In this document: in pieces, positions 33,737 to 47,229 of the stretch
Layout of the letters: every line of letters starts with the position of its first letter
Position numbering within the stretch: position 1 is the stretch's first letter
Source: Allacma fusca
Taxonomy: Eukaryota; Arthropoda; Collembola; Symphypleona; Sminthuridae
Assembly: GCA_947179485.1 (NCBI GenBank)
Contig: CAMXBY010000036.1
Location: forward strand, 1-64,000
DNA length: 64,000 nt
Direction: 5' to 3'
Notes under the pieces: generated by a model
The model's database searches: none
What the model saw: only the letters and a program-made list of their open reading frames with translations
Told to the model about the DNA's origin: nothing
Made by a program: the position numbers and the translations under genes

Positions 33737-34637
33737 CAGAGGTGTGGAATATTTTGAAATATTGTATTTGAAATAGTATTTGAAATACATTTAGTATTTC
33801 GTATTTGGTATTTTTCTAGCCGTAAATTGTTTAAGGTATTTTGCATTTCGTATTTTGTCAGCACCAACATGTCTACTGTATTTTATATTTCGTATTTTGA
33901 AGATTACGAACGTGATAATATTTTGTATTTATTTATCTTCGAAAAATTTACCCAGTCAGTATTTCAAATACAAAATATAGTTTTAAAATACATGACTCTG
34001 GCAATTGTTAAGGTTACTCTAAAACATGCTCAAATAAATATTTTAAACGAGTTTTTGAAACCTGTTGGACGGGTTTGAAGAAATTACTGTATAAATACAT
34101 AAAATTCAATGTATCTGAGAATTACAAAGCTAGCTAAATTAGTGACGCGAATATAAATACATTACCCAGGAGTTATAAGGTTATTTGTTTAAAGGAAAAA
34201 TATTCTGTACCTAGGGCCATGTTAATTTACTTTGCTACACACAAATGCACAACTCTATAAATACTAATAACATGCAGTTACCTTTATTAAGTTGATTTAT
34301 TTTTAAATATCGGATTATTTGGCCGAATTATACAAAATGAGAAAAAACTAGATACATCTCACAATCAGATATGTGCTTTGAGATAAATATGTGAGTATTT
34401 TCAATATGTATTTCGTATTTCAAATACGGTATTTTATTTCATATTTTCTCTTTTTGTTGGAAGGAAAGTATTTTATTTTGTATCTTGCCCAAATGACTCT
34501 GGATATTTGTATTTTATATTGTATCTTAACTACGTTACACCCGGTATTTGTAGTTTATATTTGTATTTTAACCTTTCTGAAAGTGTATTTGTATTTTGTA
34601 TTTCAATAATTAATTTCATGTATTTTCCACACCTCTG
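33737..34637. mobile_element. 901-bp hAT-type non-autonomous element, AAATAC-rich
   Basis: The ends are CAGAGGTGTGGAA and TTCCACACCTCTG, a perfect 13-bp inverted pair flanked by perfect 8-bp duplications GACAGGGA (33,729-33,736 and 34,638-34,645). The interior consists largely of GTATTTGAAATAC-type words on both strands at each side, with a less biased middle. Open frames inside it come from this composition. It carries no transposase. Confidence 0.95.
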
Positions 34638-34645
34638 GACAGGGA

Positions 34646-35380
34646 TCGTAACCCTTTGCTTACTTCACATTTTAGGAGACTGTAAATCCTAAAAGGAGAA
34701 ATAGATGACAACCAGACCTGAGCAACTGCTGGCAGGATTGAGCCCCATTGACGTCCCGAGATGAAGGGAGGTGGTACGCCCCAGGCTATTTCTTAAATGC
34801 GGGCTTTAGAGGCTCGGAATTGACGCAAACTTGTTCACTGGCATACTAGGAGCTTAAATTAATTTTTTTAAACCGATCGGGTAACATGATACCAGGCCTG
34901 GTTTTGGCTGCTTAGAAATGCATTACTAGAGTTGTCGTATGCCGATTTGTCCCAAATAAAATGCTTTTGTGCTTAAAATCAAATCCCGATTCTAATTTTG
35001 GTAACTAATGTTTCACCCCGGCATCCGAAGCGGGCATCATGATGCCCGGAATGACCAATCGTTTAAAATTTGCCACAAATCAATGTATTGTTTTTAATTT
35101 TCAAGCACGTTGTCTATATAAATAAGTTATTGTTGTAGTTCCCATACGGCCCTACCCGGGTAGAACGATACCCGGGCGTTGATAAAAACAACCAAAATCT
35201 CCAATAATTTAAAAACAAGCATTTCTTACGATATAAGATGGATCTAGCTTGAACTCTGATGAACTATCAATACCAGGTAACATAATACCCGGCAGAGCTA
35301 AGTTGTACTATTGTACGTTTTCTTGATCCGATTAAAAAAAGATTATAGTCATGTTGCTGTTTGTCCCATCTTATTATATT
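34646..35380. other. Anonymous sequence with repeated ACCCGG/CCGGG words
   Basis: GGTAACATGATACC (34,880) and GGTAACATAATACCCGG (35,276) with ATGCCCGG and TACCCGGG words (35,040-35,170) suggest another word-rich miniature element, but ends were not resolved. No gene seen. Confidence 0.35.
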
Positions 35381-35384
35381 GTGT

Positions 35385-37700
35385 TTATTTGTTATTACAA
35401 CCATGGATCCGTCGAAAGCTCAGAAAACTTCCATAAAAGCGAGGGACAAATGATTTTTTAAAGGCGTTAAATAACTTTTAAATCTTTTCAAAATTAAAAA
35501 AATTTTTGAAGCTGTGTTCAGAAGAAAATTGAAAGACGTGTTTAGTTTTAGACAAAACGTGGAAACTTTATGTGAAAAAAACTATTCATATTGATTTGAT
35601 AATTATTGCCACTCTCGCGCTAATTGGAAGAAATTATTAAATTTTTGAATTGCATTTTTTATATAAGATACCCTGAATATTCTCATTGTGACTCTTTTAT
35701 TAGCAAAACTACCCACGTACTCACTTCAAATCTGAGTTTCCAGGTGGCCGTCAAAACTTTCAAGATAAGATAAGTAAGATATTATATTGTTGAATTACAT
35801 TGCTTATAAATGAGCATAAGTATAAGTCTATACCAAAGATGGGGTTTAGAGGGATAAGTAAAGGAGGGACATGACGTGAAAATTTGACAAATTGAATTAC
35901 CAAATTCCAGTCTTACAACTTTATTCTTGAAACCTGTTTAGTATTTACGGTTCCAGCTCTGAAATCATAAGATCGAATTAAAATAAAAGCAGATCCAAAA
36001 TCCGAAAAAAACAATTCAAGATGCCATGTCAAATATTTCTATAGAACTGTTTAACACAGCTTAACTTTTTTTATTGTTAATTGTAATCCTGGATCCGTCG
36101 AAAGCTCACAAAACTTTCGTAAAAACGAGGGAAAAACAATTTTTTAAATGCGGCGTTAAAATAACTTTTAGCTCTTTTCAAAATTTAGAAATTCTACAGA
36201 ACTATTTTCAATGGAAATTTGAATAACCCGTTTAATTTTAGACAAAATGTGGGAACTGTTTGTGAAAAAGCTATTCAAATTCTCTTAATAAATATTACCA
36301 CTTACGCACTAATATGAAGAAAATTAGAATTTTTCAATTTGATTTGTTTATATATATAAAAGGTGCTCTGAAGATTCTCCCTGAGAGTCTTTTACTAGCA
36401 CAAATGCTCACATACTGCTGAGATTCCAAGAGGCCGTCAATTTATGATTGCTATTGAAAGGAGTTTATTCTGTACTTTTGTAGTAACGCTCAAAAACTTG
36501 TTACTTGAGGGTAAGGTTAACCTGACAATTTTAGTTAGCACTGTACTTTTTTATATGTAAAACATGTAACAATATATTCTGTGTCGTCCTGCCAAAATCA
36601 GCGTTAAAATATTGCAGTATTTCTAATTCGAAAGTTCTGAAAAATGTTTCAAAAATTCTGAAAAATATTTCGAAAATCCTGAAAATTATTTCGAAAATTC
36701 TGGAAGGTATTTAAAAAATTAAGAAAAGGATTTCAAAACTTTTGAAAAATATTTATTAAGGAGGTTGTACCTGTCTCACTCAACATGTAACCCTTTTGGA
36801 GGCAAATTAGCTTCACAAGTTAAAAAATCGAAGGGAGCTGAAATTAGCTTGTTACAAAATTAGCCAGAAGTAATTTAGAAGTTACATCAAGAATAAGAAG
36901 TATTGCTGAATAAATCGAAAAGGTCGAAAATGGTGCGGTAAATTCAGAACCAAATTATTATAATCGGTAACTTCCACGTCAATTGAAATATTTTTGTGAG
37001 TAGCACAAGACTCAATATTAGTGGATGCTGAATGTTTGAAAAGTAAAAGTAGAATGATTTTTAATTTTATTTCTTCGCTAAATGGGACTGAAATTCTGTA
37101 GAATAATAGTCTTACAGCGAATTTCGAGATGCGAAACTTCAAGGAACAAAATTCACAGTAGCTAGGGGAAAAATCATCTAAATTGTTATAGGTTTTTATT
37201 TTTAAAATGAAATGACTCATACAAAATTATATTAATGGTTGAATGTGGCCTTATTATGTTTCTGACAACCTTGTTCATATTTGAAAAGATTGGTCATATG
37301 GTAATTCACGCTGTTTGCCACATCTTTTTTATTATTGTTATTTGTAACCCTGGATCCGTCAAAAGCTCAGAAAACTTTCATAAAAGCGAGAGACAAACCA
37401 TTTTTTTAAAATATGACACTAAAACAACATTTTCAAAATTTAGAAATTCTGCAGAACTGTTTTCAATGTAAATTTGAATAACCTGTTTACTTTTAAAGCA
37501 TACATGGAAACTGTTTGCGAAAAACAATTCCAAATTGCCTTGATAATTAATACCACTAACACAAAAACACGAAACTATTTTATTTTTGAATTCGATGGAA
37601 TTGAAAGTTGAAGTGAAAATGACTCTGAAGATTCTCACTATGATCCATTAACTAGCTAAAAAACCCTCATACTCTCACAAAATCTGAGATTCTGGGAGGC
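35385..37700. repeat. Three-copy repeat containing GGATCCGTCGAAAGCTCA
   Basis: Copies at about 35,385-35,770, 36,065-36,450 and 37,330-37,700 share the block GGATCCGTCGAAAGCTCA...AAAACTT...GCGAG and a later AGATTCTC...CTAGCA...GGCCGTCAA. Spacing is about 690 and 1,260 bp. No coding frame is conserved between copies. Confidence 0.85.
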
Positions 37701-38960
37701 CGTCAATTTATCATCACATTAGGTAATAAAATTCCGAAATTTCTGCTTCATCGCATCTTTGACTTTGAATGGATTTTTTGTCGTAGTTTATTTTGTACTT
37801 TTGAAGTAATTCTCAAAAACTTGTTACTCACGGTGTCACGGTAGGTTTGAAAAACTTGTTAAAAATTAAATGAAAGCTCTGTTGAAATTCTCTCAATAAG
37901 TTCACCTTTTCGGCGGTAAACTTTACTTTAAAGGAAGATTTGGAATGAGGAATTGAGGAATTGACAATGAAAGGAAATTTAAATAGTATCTTTCACGTCA
38001 ACAAGACTTTTGAAGTCCTTTCCGTAAATTGAAGTACATTGAATACTTTCTGCAGGATTTTAAATTACTGTTATTGGAGATTTAGAGTGCGCCAAATTAT
38101 CAATGAAAAACTCTACTGGCATAGTGTTGGAAAAACATTTTGAATCCCTTCTTTTTATTTCCAACACTTAATTCTTTCGTTGCGGTAAAGAGATCCTGAA
38201 CAAAGTTTTGATCAGAAAAATAATAAAGAATACTATTGATATGAATTCCTAGTAAGCAAAATTTGGTTTTGAGATAATTCAGCAAGAAAAAATTTATTTA
38301 ACAATAAATTAAGTTATGATAGTTTATAATTAAATAAGTTTATTTTAATACCAATAATAAGCGGGTGGACTACATGGAAATGTAAATTCAAAGAAATTGT
38401 TTCCTGAAACTTTACAACTTTCACCAAGTTTAACATTTATCAATGCCTGAAGAACTTCTGCTGAACAGGTATACGGAATAATAATTATCACTGAAGTCAA
38501 ATCGCCTTTGTTCGAATATTCCACCAGTTCTATTTTTTGGATAACTTTATGAAGAACTCACAAATTGTCACTCAAGGAAGTGGGAAAAAGTTGTTTTTAT
38601 TAAACTAGCGATATTTGGAAGACAAAAGTGCTATAATTGTTAGTTTTTCAAATATTTAAAAAAAAATAATTATCTTTATGAGGTCGTGTGTTGGGACTTA
38701 TTTTGAATTTTCAAAAAGGTGTCAAACCCGTCAATACGTCCGATTTAGGGTAATTACCGGTAAAAATTGTACTCAATGTTGGGTAAATTCTGGTTTGTAA
38801 AATACAAGCACGAACGTGCAATTTATTTTCATGCACGATCTGCTGTTCATAAAAATTATTCAGAACATTGTGGTTGTTGTATCATTACAATTCATTTTAT
38901 TTTTCAATGCCCATAATTGTGTTGTCAGGAACTACGAACGACAAATAATACACTAACTAA
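37701..38960. other. Anonymous AT-rich sequence
   Basis: Apart from one TGGCGT-block copy (37,989) nothing is recognised. Confidence 0.4.
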
Positions 38961-38975
38961 TAGTAACGAATAATA

Positions 38976-39657
38976 AAAATGTGGGGTTTATACTCCGATT
39001 TACCGTAAGGTCTTACAGAGTTTTCTTTACCTCCTTTATTCTCTTTATAATTTCACAACTTGGAGCCATTCAGGCCCATTAGCTACATATTGTGAAGTGG
39101 GACGTCCGTCCATTCCACACTTTACTTAACCGCAGACCTGTATGCTAACTCGTCATCATATGCCTAATTACCGAAGGTAGAGACAAAGGCCTCCGCTACG
39201 TATGCGGTCCGCTATATAACATACAGTTTCATGCATATACCCGGTGTAACACACAGCATCCCCGCAGCCTCGCAAGCATGTATATCACAACACACATACG
39301 CAGACTTAGCTATAGAGAGAGAGTGAATGTAAGCTACAGGTAGAGAGAGAAGATATGCAGATAAGGGAGGAGATAAGGGATATGCCAAGGACACAATCTT
39401 ATCCGAATGTCAGCATTCGCAGTATGTACATATACACCGATTCATCTTACGAATCATTATCGGTGTACGGCACACACTACAACTACTGCTACTCTTCCAA
39501 GAATGCGCAACATACCTCCAAACCTCATTTGCATACCGATAGTGTAAAGGGAAAGATAGAAAGGACCTGAAATTATGTTGGGGTGAGCTAGAGTCGAAAG
39601 CCGGCTCTTCTGCTACCTTGCAGATTCGCTACACCACCAGACCGCAGGCTCGGTCTT
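38976..39657 (-). mobile_element. 682-bp SINE-like insertion with tRNA-like head
   Basis: The segment is bracketed by perfect 15-bp direct repeats TAGTAACGAATAATA (38,961-38,975 and 39,658-39,672), a length typical of LINE-mobilised insertions. On the minus strand it begins GAGCCTGCGGTCTGGTGGTG, followed by TAGCGAATCTGC (A-box-like) and, about 33 bp further, CTTTCGACTC (B-box-like), as in tRNA-derived SINE heads. The body is more GC-rich than its surroundings and holds no long open frame of interest. Confidence 0.75.
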
Positions 39658-40399
39658 TAGTAACGAATAATACATACATTGTATCAATGTGTGTGTGTAA
39701 TTTTGTATTGACATCAGTACCTTCCCTGCTTAGGGGTACGATGAGTGTCTAGCCCCCCGTACATATAATTATTAGTGAAATCTGAGCCAATGTTAACCAT
39801 TAATATCATAATACTAAAATAAGGTGATACTTGTAAGTAACGGTAAAATACGGTTCGTAAAATTGTAATTTCAGCAAATTCTAGAAATCTTGGTTAATTT
39901 TGTTTAAATTGCAGTGTAATTATACTACTAACCTAATAAATGTAATACTACTAATTGTAAAATTAAAATTATAGTTTTGAGAAAACCACTGACAGCGGAA
40001 ATACAACATCGGGAACACATGTTGATATTAAACTAATGGAGGTTAGATTTATTTTTAAAACGGTAGACCAAGGGGGAAATGATAGCTTTATTTTACCGTG
40101 TATAATATTTTTTTTAAATTAAGCTTCCAGTTGCCTTTAATTTTCTAGAATAAAAACTAAAATTGATATCCAAATCATTTTACGTGCAGCAATTGTTATA
40201 CTCGTTAAATTTCACCTAGGTCTAACAGTTAGATCACAATCCAATCTGGATTCGTGAGGTTGTCCGATTAGTCAGCAAAGAATATTTCTCTGGCGTGCAA
40301 GCTATGTAAATATCTGCATACAAATATTTTGTGCTGCCGTCATATTTTTAAATATTACCGCCTTCGTGCTTCTAATTTACTGTAGCATTTGGAATTCTT

Positions 40400-43300
40400 T
40401 AGGATTTCAATATTAACATTGAAAATATTTTATTTTTAAGAGCATTTAAACGATTTTCATTGAGCTATTACTCAATGCTACTTGAGATAAGAAAATTATT
40501 CTATTTTTCGAAAGTACTTCGAAACCTTATGTTTTTTCGAATGTCTAGTTCTTAAGCGGTTTAAATTAAAATTTTCTAAATCGTTTAAAACATATCACCC
40601 GTGGACAATTATTTCCGATGGGAAGTAAGGTCTCAGAGCGTTCCTTTTGAGCGAGAAAATGTCTGGTCAAAAATATGTACGGTTTATTCAATATTTCCAG
40701 GTCAAAATTTTTACGGAGATACCAGGACTGTTCTAACATGGTATTGGACTTGCAAAGCTCAATTTACATCTTTTTTTCTGCATAATCACAATATGGGCCG
40801 CAAACGAGTCAAAGTTATTTTAAGCTCCAGGAATAAGACAAATATTGTTTCAAACGGCGTGGAAACTCTACAGTTTTAGACAAACATTCCGCACTCAAAT
40901 TTTAGGGGGAAACCAGCTGTCGGAATTTAGCAAATTCTCCCTGGAAGATGATTTTCGATTTTTCCAGCTGAATCTGATGTCTCTGGTGGGAATTTCTGAA
41001 ATCCCTTATAAAAATATTTACAAATCCCAATTGACAAAAAGATGTCCCTTCGCTCAAAAATTATTCCTGAACTTTTTTCCCCTTGAGAAATTAAATGTTT
41101 TACATACATATTAGTTTTTTTAAATGTTGATGAACAGGGCATGTATGAGGAACATGTCGCCAGAAATGATTTTCCTGTAGTTGCCACTTTCATTTAAATA
41201 TGGGTAGGAGTACCATACCAACTTTCACATTTTATTATTTTTGATGACGGATGCAGAATTGTGCTTTAAAAAACAATTTGGCGTTTTAGCTGAATCGTTT
41301 TAAAACGAGGTGCCCCGATTTCCTTGAAATTTTAGAATTTAAGCGTATTACCTTATTTTTAAATAAAATTATAAAAAGTACTATTAATTGTAAACAATTT
41401 TTGTAATAAAATTTGTTCTGATTATTTCAATCTTGTCTCCGCAACTCAACTTATTTTGTATCGCATAAACTTTAAGTTTAAATATAACTTCTTCCGTAGT
41501 GTAGGATGTTAACGTCTTAGAAACTTGGCATTTTTGAGGCACACATTAAAACACATGGGTTCAATTTTGTTTCGACAGAAAATGCTCACTGAGAAAGAGA
41601 CAATTAAATTAAAGAATTTAAATGTACTTGAGCTTTGAAATTGGTTAATTTGTAGCATGGAATATTTACTGTCATTACGTTAAGTTAAGCATCTCCAAGG
41701 AAAACTTGGCATGTTAAATTACTTAAATATTAAAAACCACTGCGGAATATTTTCTTAAAAAACAGGTGCTGCTGGATAAAGATCCCAATAAATTATTATC
41801 TCCCTTTTGCTCATGTACCAAAGTAAAACTTATTCAGAGATTCTGCCTTTTTTCAAATCATTCTGCAAGATTATCCAAACTGTTAATTTTATTGTACAAG
41901 ATCAAGAATTATCAGTACAGTAGTCAAGTGTGTGAGGCATCGATTTTGTAGAAAAACTAAAATTTAGAACATCCCTAATTTTTAAAATTTCAAAGAATGG
42001 AAATTTAACTCCCATTTTTCCAAAAATTAAGAAAATAATCAGTAAGGAAAAGTTTAAAACCTGTCTTGATATACTCCAGGCGCAAGGATACAAAAATACG
42101 CAACAAGACTTGCAATCAAAACGAATTCCAATTTTAAATATAAATTTTTGCTGAATTACTTATGCTTCTCATACGAAACAAATATACGTGATTTTAACAA
42201 GTAAAACAACTGTTTCGATCGATTTTTATGAAACGATGTTTTAATATGCCAACTGTATACAAACTTACAGGGTTTCATATTAGAAATCAAATGCTCGCAA
42301 AAGATCCCAGCAAAAGAAATTTACGTACAAATAATTAAGTTTGAAATAATAACGAATCAAATTTTCGAATCATATTTTCTAATTTAGTTTCAAATTTGAA
42401 GTCGAACCTTCTTCCACAGTAAACAAATGTACAGGAACATGTTTTTGAATAAAACCTGGGAAACCTAGATGGATTTTAGTCAGTCAGTTCGAATTCATCA
42501 CTTTCATCATTTTTTCCAGTCGAAAACAAGACAAATAATCGGAGACTTGTGCCCCCCAGGATAAATTAATCAGTGATGATTTTTTCAAATACTTTTTGCA
42601 ATTTTATTTATGCCACCTGGTGTTCAAATTTTAGAAAAAAAAGTATTTCGGAATCAAAAACGTTGGCTGTAGGGCAAACGGCAAGGTTGTGTTTGGCAAT
42701 CGATTTTGACAACACAATCTTTGATTGGAATTAAAGATTATTCCAGAAACTCACAATTATTCTAAAAGTTTGCAATAATTGTTATTTGTGTAGTTGGATA
42801 ACTTATTGGTCTCCTTTTGGACCAAATAAGGAGTTAAAATTATGAAATCATCAAATAATAGCAAATCGCCTTTCGCATTTTTTGTAACGTTTTGTTTAAC
42901 CGGCTTAAAATGTGTTTCTCAAAATCTCAAAATCAGTATGATTTCAAACTTGAAAATATTCTTGGGTTTAATTAACACGGGAATACTCCAGTCCAATCAG
43001 TGACTTACTTGCAAATAATCCTGGGACTTAAATCCGGCCGACCTGCTGGCAAATCTTTAGTACAAAAGAAGACATTGATTGAAAGATGACAGTAAAAGCC
43101 AACATATTTTAAATCCATAACTTCTACGCCAGGTATGTACCTGTTCTGTTGGGATTAACATGATTTCTGAGGAGCAGGTCAGCGATTATAAACATCTCCA
43201 GATGGAATAAATTTTGATGAAAATGCAACACAAACAAGGGAAATAGTTGCTAAAATGTTTTTCACAACTAACTCGTTTTGTAAATTCAATGTCATTTTGA

Positions 43301-45600
43301 AAATTATCATTTATTTTGAAAAGTTGTAATTTTTAGTATCTACAGATTTTAATAACAATTTTTCTGCCATTAGACCAGAAAAGGGGATGCTGTGTTAAAA
43401 AAATAAAATCCCCACTTCGTAAATTGTTTTGGAAATTTTTGAAATTAATTTATTTCGATAGTAACAATTTCAAGGCAGAGAATCCTACAAGGGACGATGC
43501 TGATTTAGAAAATAAAAACAATTTGATACATTTATACCCTTACTTTCACGCCAGTTAACTGTTCTTCCACCACTGACTTGCTTTATGTCTTTAATACATT
43601 TGCTTCTTATTTCCGGTGGTCTCAAAATGTCAGACATAAAATAATAGGAGACGGTCACATGATTGTAACTGAAAATTCTTTGCAAACATAAGCACCTATT
43701 GTGATATTTTTCGATGGTACAAAAATACTTTTACGTGATAGCCCAACATTGTTGGCTGTGAAAAAAATTTTTGGTCTTATCCCTGTGCTCCTGAATTTTT
43801 CGCATAATTTGGGATTTCTTCTCAGCTCCAAAATTAATATCTGCTTCAAAGCACATCCAACCCGTTAGAATTCTGATGAAAAGAGACAGGTTAAGGATAA
43901 CTGTGACAACGAGTGGAGGTAAGTAAAAAGCTGTAATACAAATAAGTATTCATTTTTGCTTAAATTTTCCCTCACATTTACATCCTGAGATCGTAATTTT
44001 TGAACTAAAAAGATCCTATTCAACTCAAAAGCCTCCATATGTTAAAATATACAGCTGTTGAAGATAAAAATTCCCAACTTTTGATCATGTCCAGGACCCC
44101 TGGCCCCGCAAACATTGACGCTTGTCATGGAACATATGTAATTGTGGATAATCTGGAAATAATTTTCCTTCAAACTGGGGGAATAATAGTTATTCAAATT
44201 AGCAGAACCTTTTTTAACAAAAGTGTTCTTGTTTTAAAATTGGGTTTAACTTGTCACATATTATTTACTATGCGAGAGCCATGCAGAAAAAAGTATTTGA
44301 TGTGTCACTCGTTCCCCCGAATTTAGATGAGAGAGAGGTATTAGAAATTATACCAATGTATTATGCAAATGGCGGCGTATAATAATTGCCCCCAATTAGA
44401 TCATTTGTGAGGGTAACTCACAAAATATTTAGTTTCCAATTTTCCAGTAAATTCGTTTCTAGAAGCAAGTGTTTTATTTGTCAATTTTTGGGGTCACAGC
44501 GTGGTCACTGACTACATACAAATTTTTTCACGGATTTATAAATCAACAATTCACCTTAATAGTGATTTTTCAAGACTTTTAACTTGACGGTCTTTTGTAG
44601 TTAATATCGCGGACTTTCGTATGGGTTTTCTAGTGGGCCATTACGTTTAGTGTTGTGAACATGTGCCCTACGCTTAGCCAGCAAGGGTGAGAAAATTTCT
44701 CCCTGAAGACATTTACTTATAATTATTCTAGTCTTTTTTCCTAGCATTTGGGAATATTTTACAACGGCTAGATCTGCCGTAACCAAAAAAAACGACTAAA
44801 TTTAAGCTTCTTTGTTCTTCCTCAGTTTTACTCCTCGGGACTAAGTATTTGTCTCGAGCTTGTTTTATACGTTTAAGGCTCGTGGCCTCAATTCTCGAGA
44901 TAAAGATCCTCCTCATAGCTCGCTGGAAAGTCTTCAGAATTTTCTTTAAAGGGCGTCAGAATATATTATTAAAAACCTGACTGCTACGTCCATTGAAATT
45001 CACCAAAGTCAAAGAAGCTGCAAATTTCGTTGCAGATTTTCCAGAATTCACTGCATGGGGTCAATATTTTAGCCGAAGGAGTCGAGAAGTGTCAAGCAAA
45101 GTTGGTGTTCTTCAAAATATAATATGTGAGGTTCGAGGGAAAAAACGAGAAAGGTGTCAAATAAATTCATTTCTAGTTTCCATTTGTCATGGGCAATTCA
45201 GCTCCCATAATCATTTTTAGAAGCAAATTTAATAGGGAATCATTTACGTCTAGTATCATCTACCTACGCAAATGAATAAGGTTTTAAAAACTAAAAATAC
45301 AAGGAAAAGTTTTCAAATTGCCATTCAAATTTCAATTTTTCTTAACATCAATCTTATTTCAAATGCTTGAAAGTGCTCAGTTGGACAACCTCAAGCGATG
45401 AGTTATACAGTTGTAAAATGTTTTGTAGAATAATTTCATAATTTGTGATAAACTCTCCAGTCAATGAAAACATTTTACATAAGAAACAAGAAAACAAAAT
45501 ATCGGGGGAACATCAACGTGATTGTGCAACGTAACCATAAAAATAATAAAAATATATCTACTTTTAAATCAACAAATTCAAGAACATGAATTGCTGCAAA
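40400..45600. repeat. Diverged segmental duplication, copy B
   Basis: This is the partner of 28,100-31,100. Extra links are internal: 43,023-43,133 resembles 46,560-46,668 (TTAAATCCGGC...GCCAACAT), and 43,540-43,870 resembles 49,955-50,420 (CAGCTCCAAAATTAATATCT). So the mosaic has exchanged or reduplicated pieces. No recognisable gene is present. Confidence 0.8.
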
Positions 45601-47229
45601 AAAATGATAAGTTTCGAGCACAATTGGAATATTTTACAAATTACATTATTTTAATTTATGATATGAAATTTGAACGTTGCCAAAATTACTGATTATTAAA
45701 TATTGTAATATTATTGATAGCTAGTTGAATGTATACTTGAAGAAAACACAGCGTAAGTTGTATTCAATTAAAAAATCCCAAACACTGAGTGCAATTGTTA
45801 GTTGTCCGTTCATCCAACGTTTTACAAATAAATCCACATTTGGCAACCACCGGTTTAGCAATTTAAATTTACATACCAACTTTCATTTAGAAGTAAATGT
45901 AACTGCAGAAGTAAAAATTAAGATTTTTTTGAAACTTTTTTTTTCTTACTTTGTAGCATAATTTCTTCCTAATATTTCCAACTTTTCTCGCGCTAACTCA
46001 AAACCCTTGATATTACTCCCTGACTCCCTGGAATCGGAAAAAACGTTTGTCTTCCTTTGGACCTAAACAAGGCTATAAAATTTTGAAATTCTTAATTATT
46101 AGGAAATTGTGTTTTATATTTTTGTAATAGTATTATTTCGCTAGGTCAAGTTCAAAACTTGTTGTTGCAGTAATTAATACGGGCGATGTTAGGAGTTTTC
46201 TCAAAAAAAAATTATTTATTTTTGGACAAAATTTTAACCCCCCAAAATTTGTTCAATAAAAATAAAAATAAATTCTTGTTTCAACACATTTCTAGGCACA
46301 CTAAAGATACATGTATGAGTAAATTAATGGTATCAATTTATCACTAAACAATTTGTAGGTCTGTAATCTTAAAAGTTGGCAGTCAGCTTCACAGTTTGAA
46401 GAATAATGAAAAACACAACTTTAAAACAGAGTTTGCTTTTAATAAGATTTATGCAGAATCAGTAGGAATTCAAACATTAGGACGGAATTATTCTTGGATG
46501 TAACTATTACAGGAATGTTCAAATTTGATCAGGGATTTATTTTTAAAAAAATCGTGTTATTTAAATCCGGCTGCCCTGCCGGTAAAGTTTTAGCACAAAA
46601 GACAACAGCGATTGGCAGATGCCAAAAAAGCCAACATAATTATTTAAAATTTCTTAACTTCCACGTTTGGGCTTACCCACAAATTTGAGCCGCCCAAGGT
46701 GATCTATCCCGGATTTTGCCCTAGTCAATGTTCTGCTGACCGTTATTACAACGTTAAATTGTAATATTAAATGGTCCGAACAACGTCCAGATATTTGCCA
46801 TATATTTGCTCATCTGAATTGTCTGCTGTTATTTAAAAATTACAAATCCCATCGTAAAAATCAGTACCTTTGAATAAAAAATAATTTTGACGAAATATAG
46901 CTTTCGCACCGTTTGAATAATTTAGAATTTTACTGTTTGAAGGCACACTAAATCTGTGAATTTGCATACCTACTTAAGTTTCTGGGTGTTAATATAAATA
47001 TCCATAAATAAATTCTGCAAAAGAAATCGCATTTTTAAATGAAAAACATAGTTGTTTTTTAAAAATATTCTGAGCGCTATTGAAGCATACATACTTACAC
47101 AAAAATACCGCCAAAAATATCTGTTGACGTATTTGCTTCATCAAAATTATGTTCTCCAAAGTTGTGTTTTTGGATTTAATAACAAATAGACGTGAAAAAT
47201 ATACTTGCAGAAATGTAACGCATTAAAAC

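Noticed and set aside
33490..34692. Several open frames rich in Y, F and I
   Set aside because: Most lie inside the AAATAC/GTATTT-rich hAT element and reflect its word bias.
39212..39570. Open frames of 60-71 codons
   Set aside because: They fall inside the SINE-like insertion and show no protein-like pattern.
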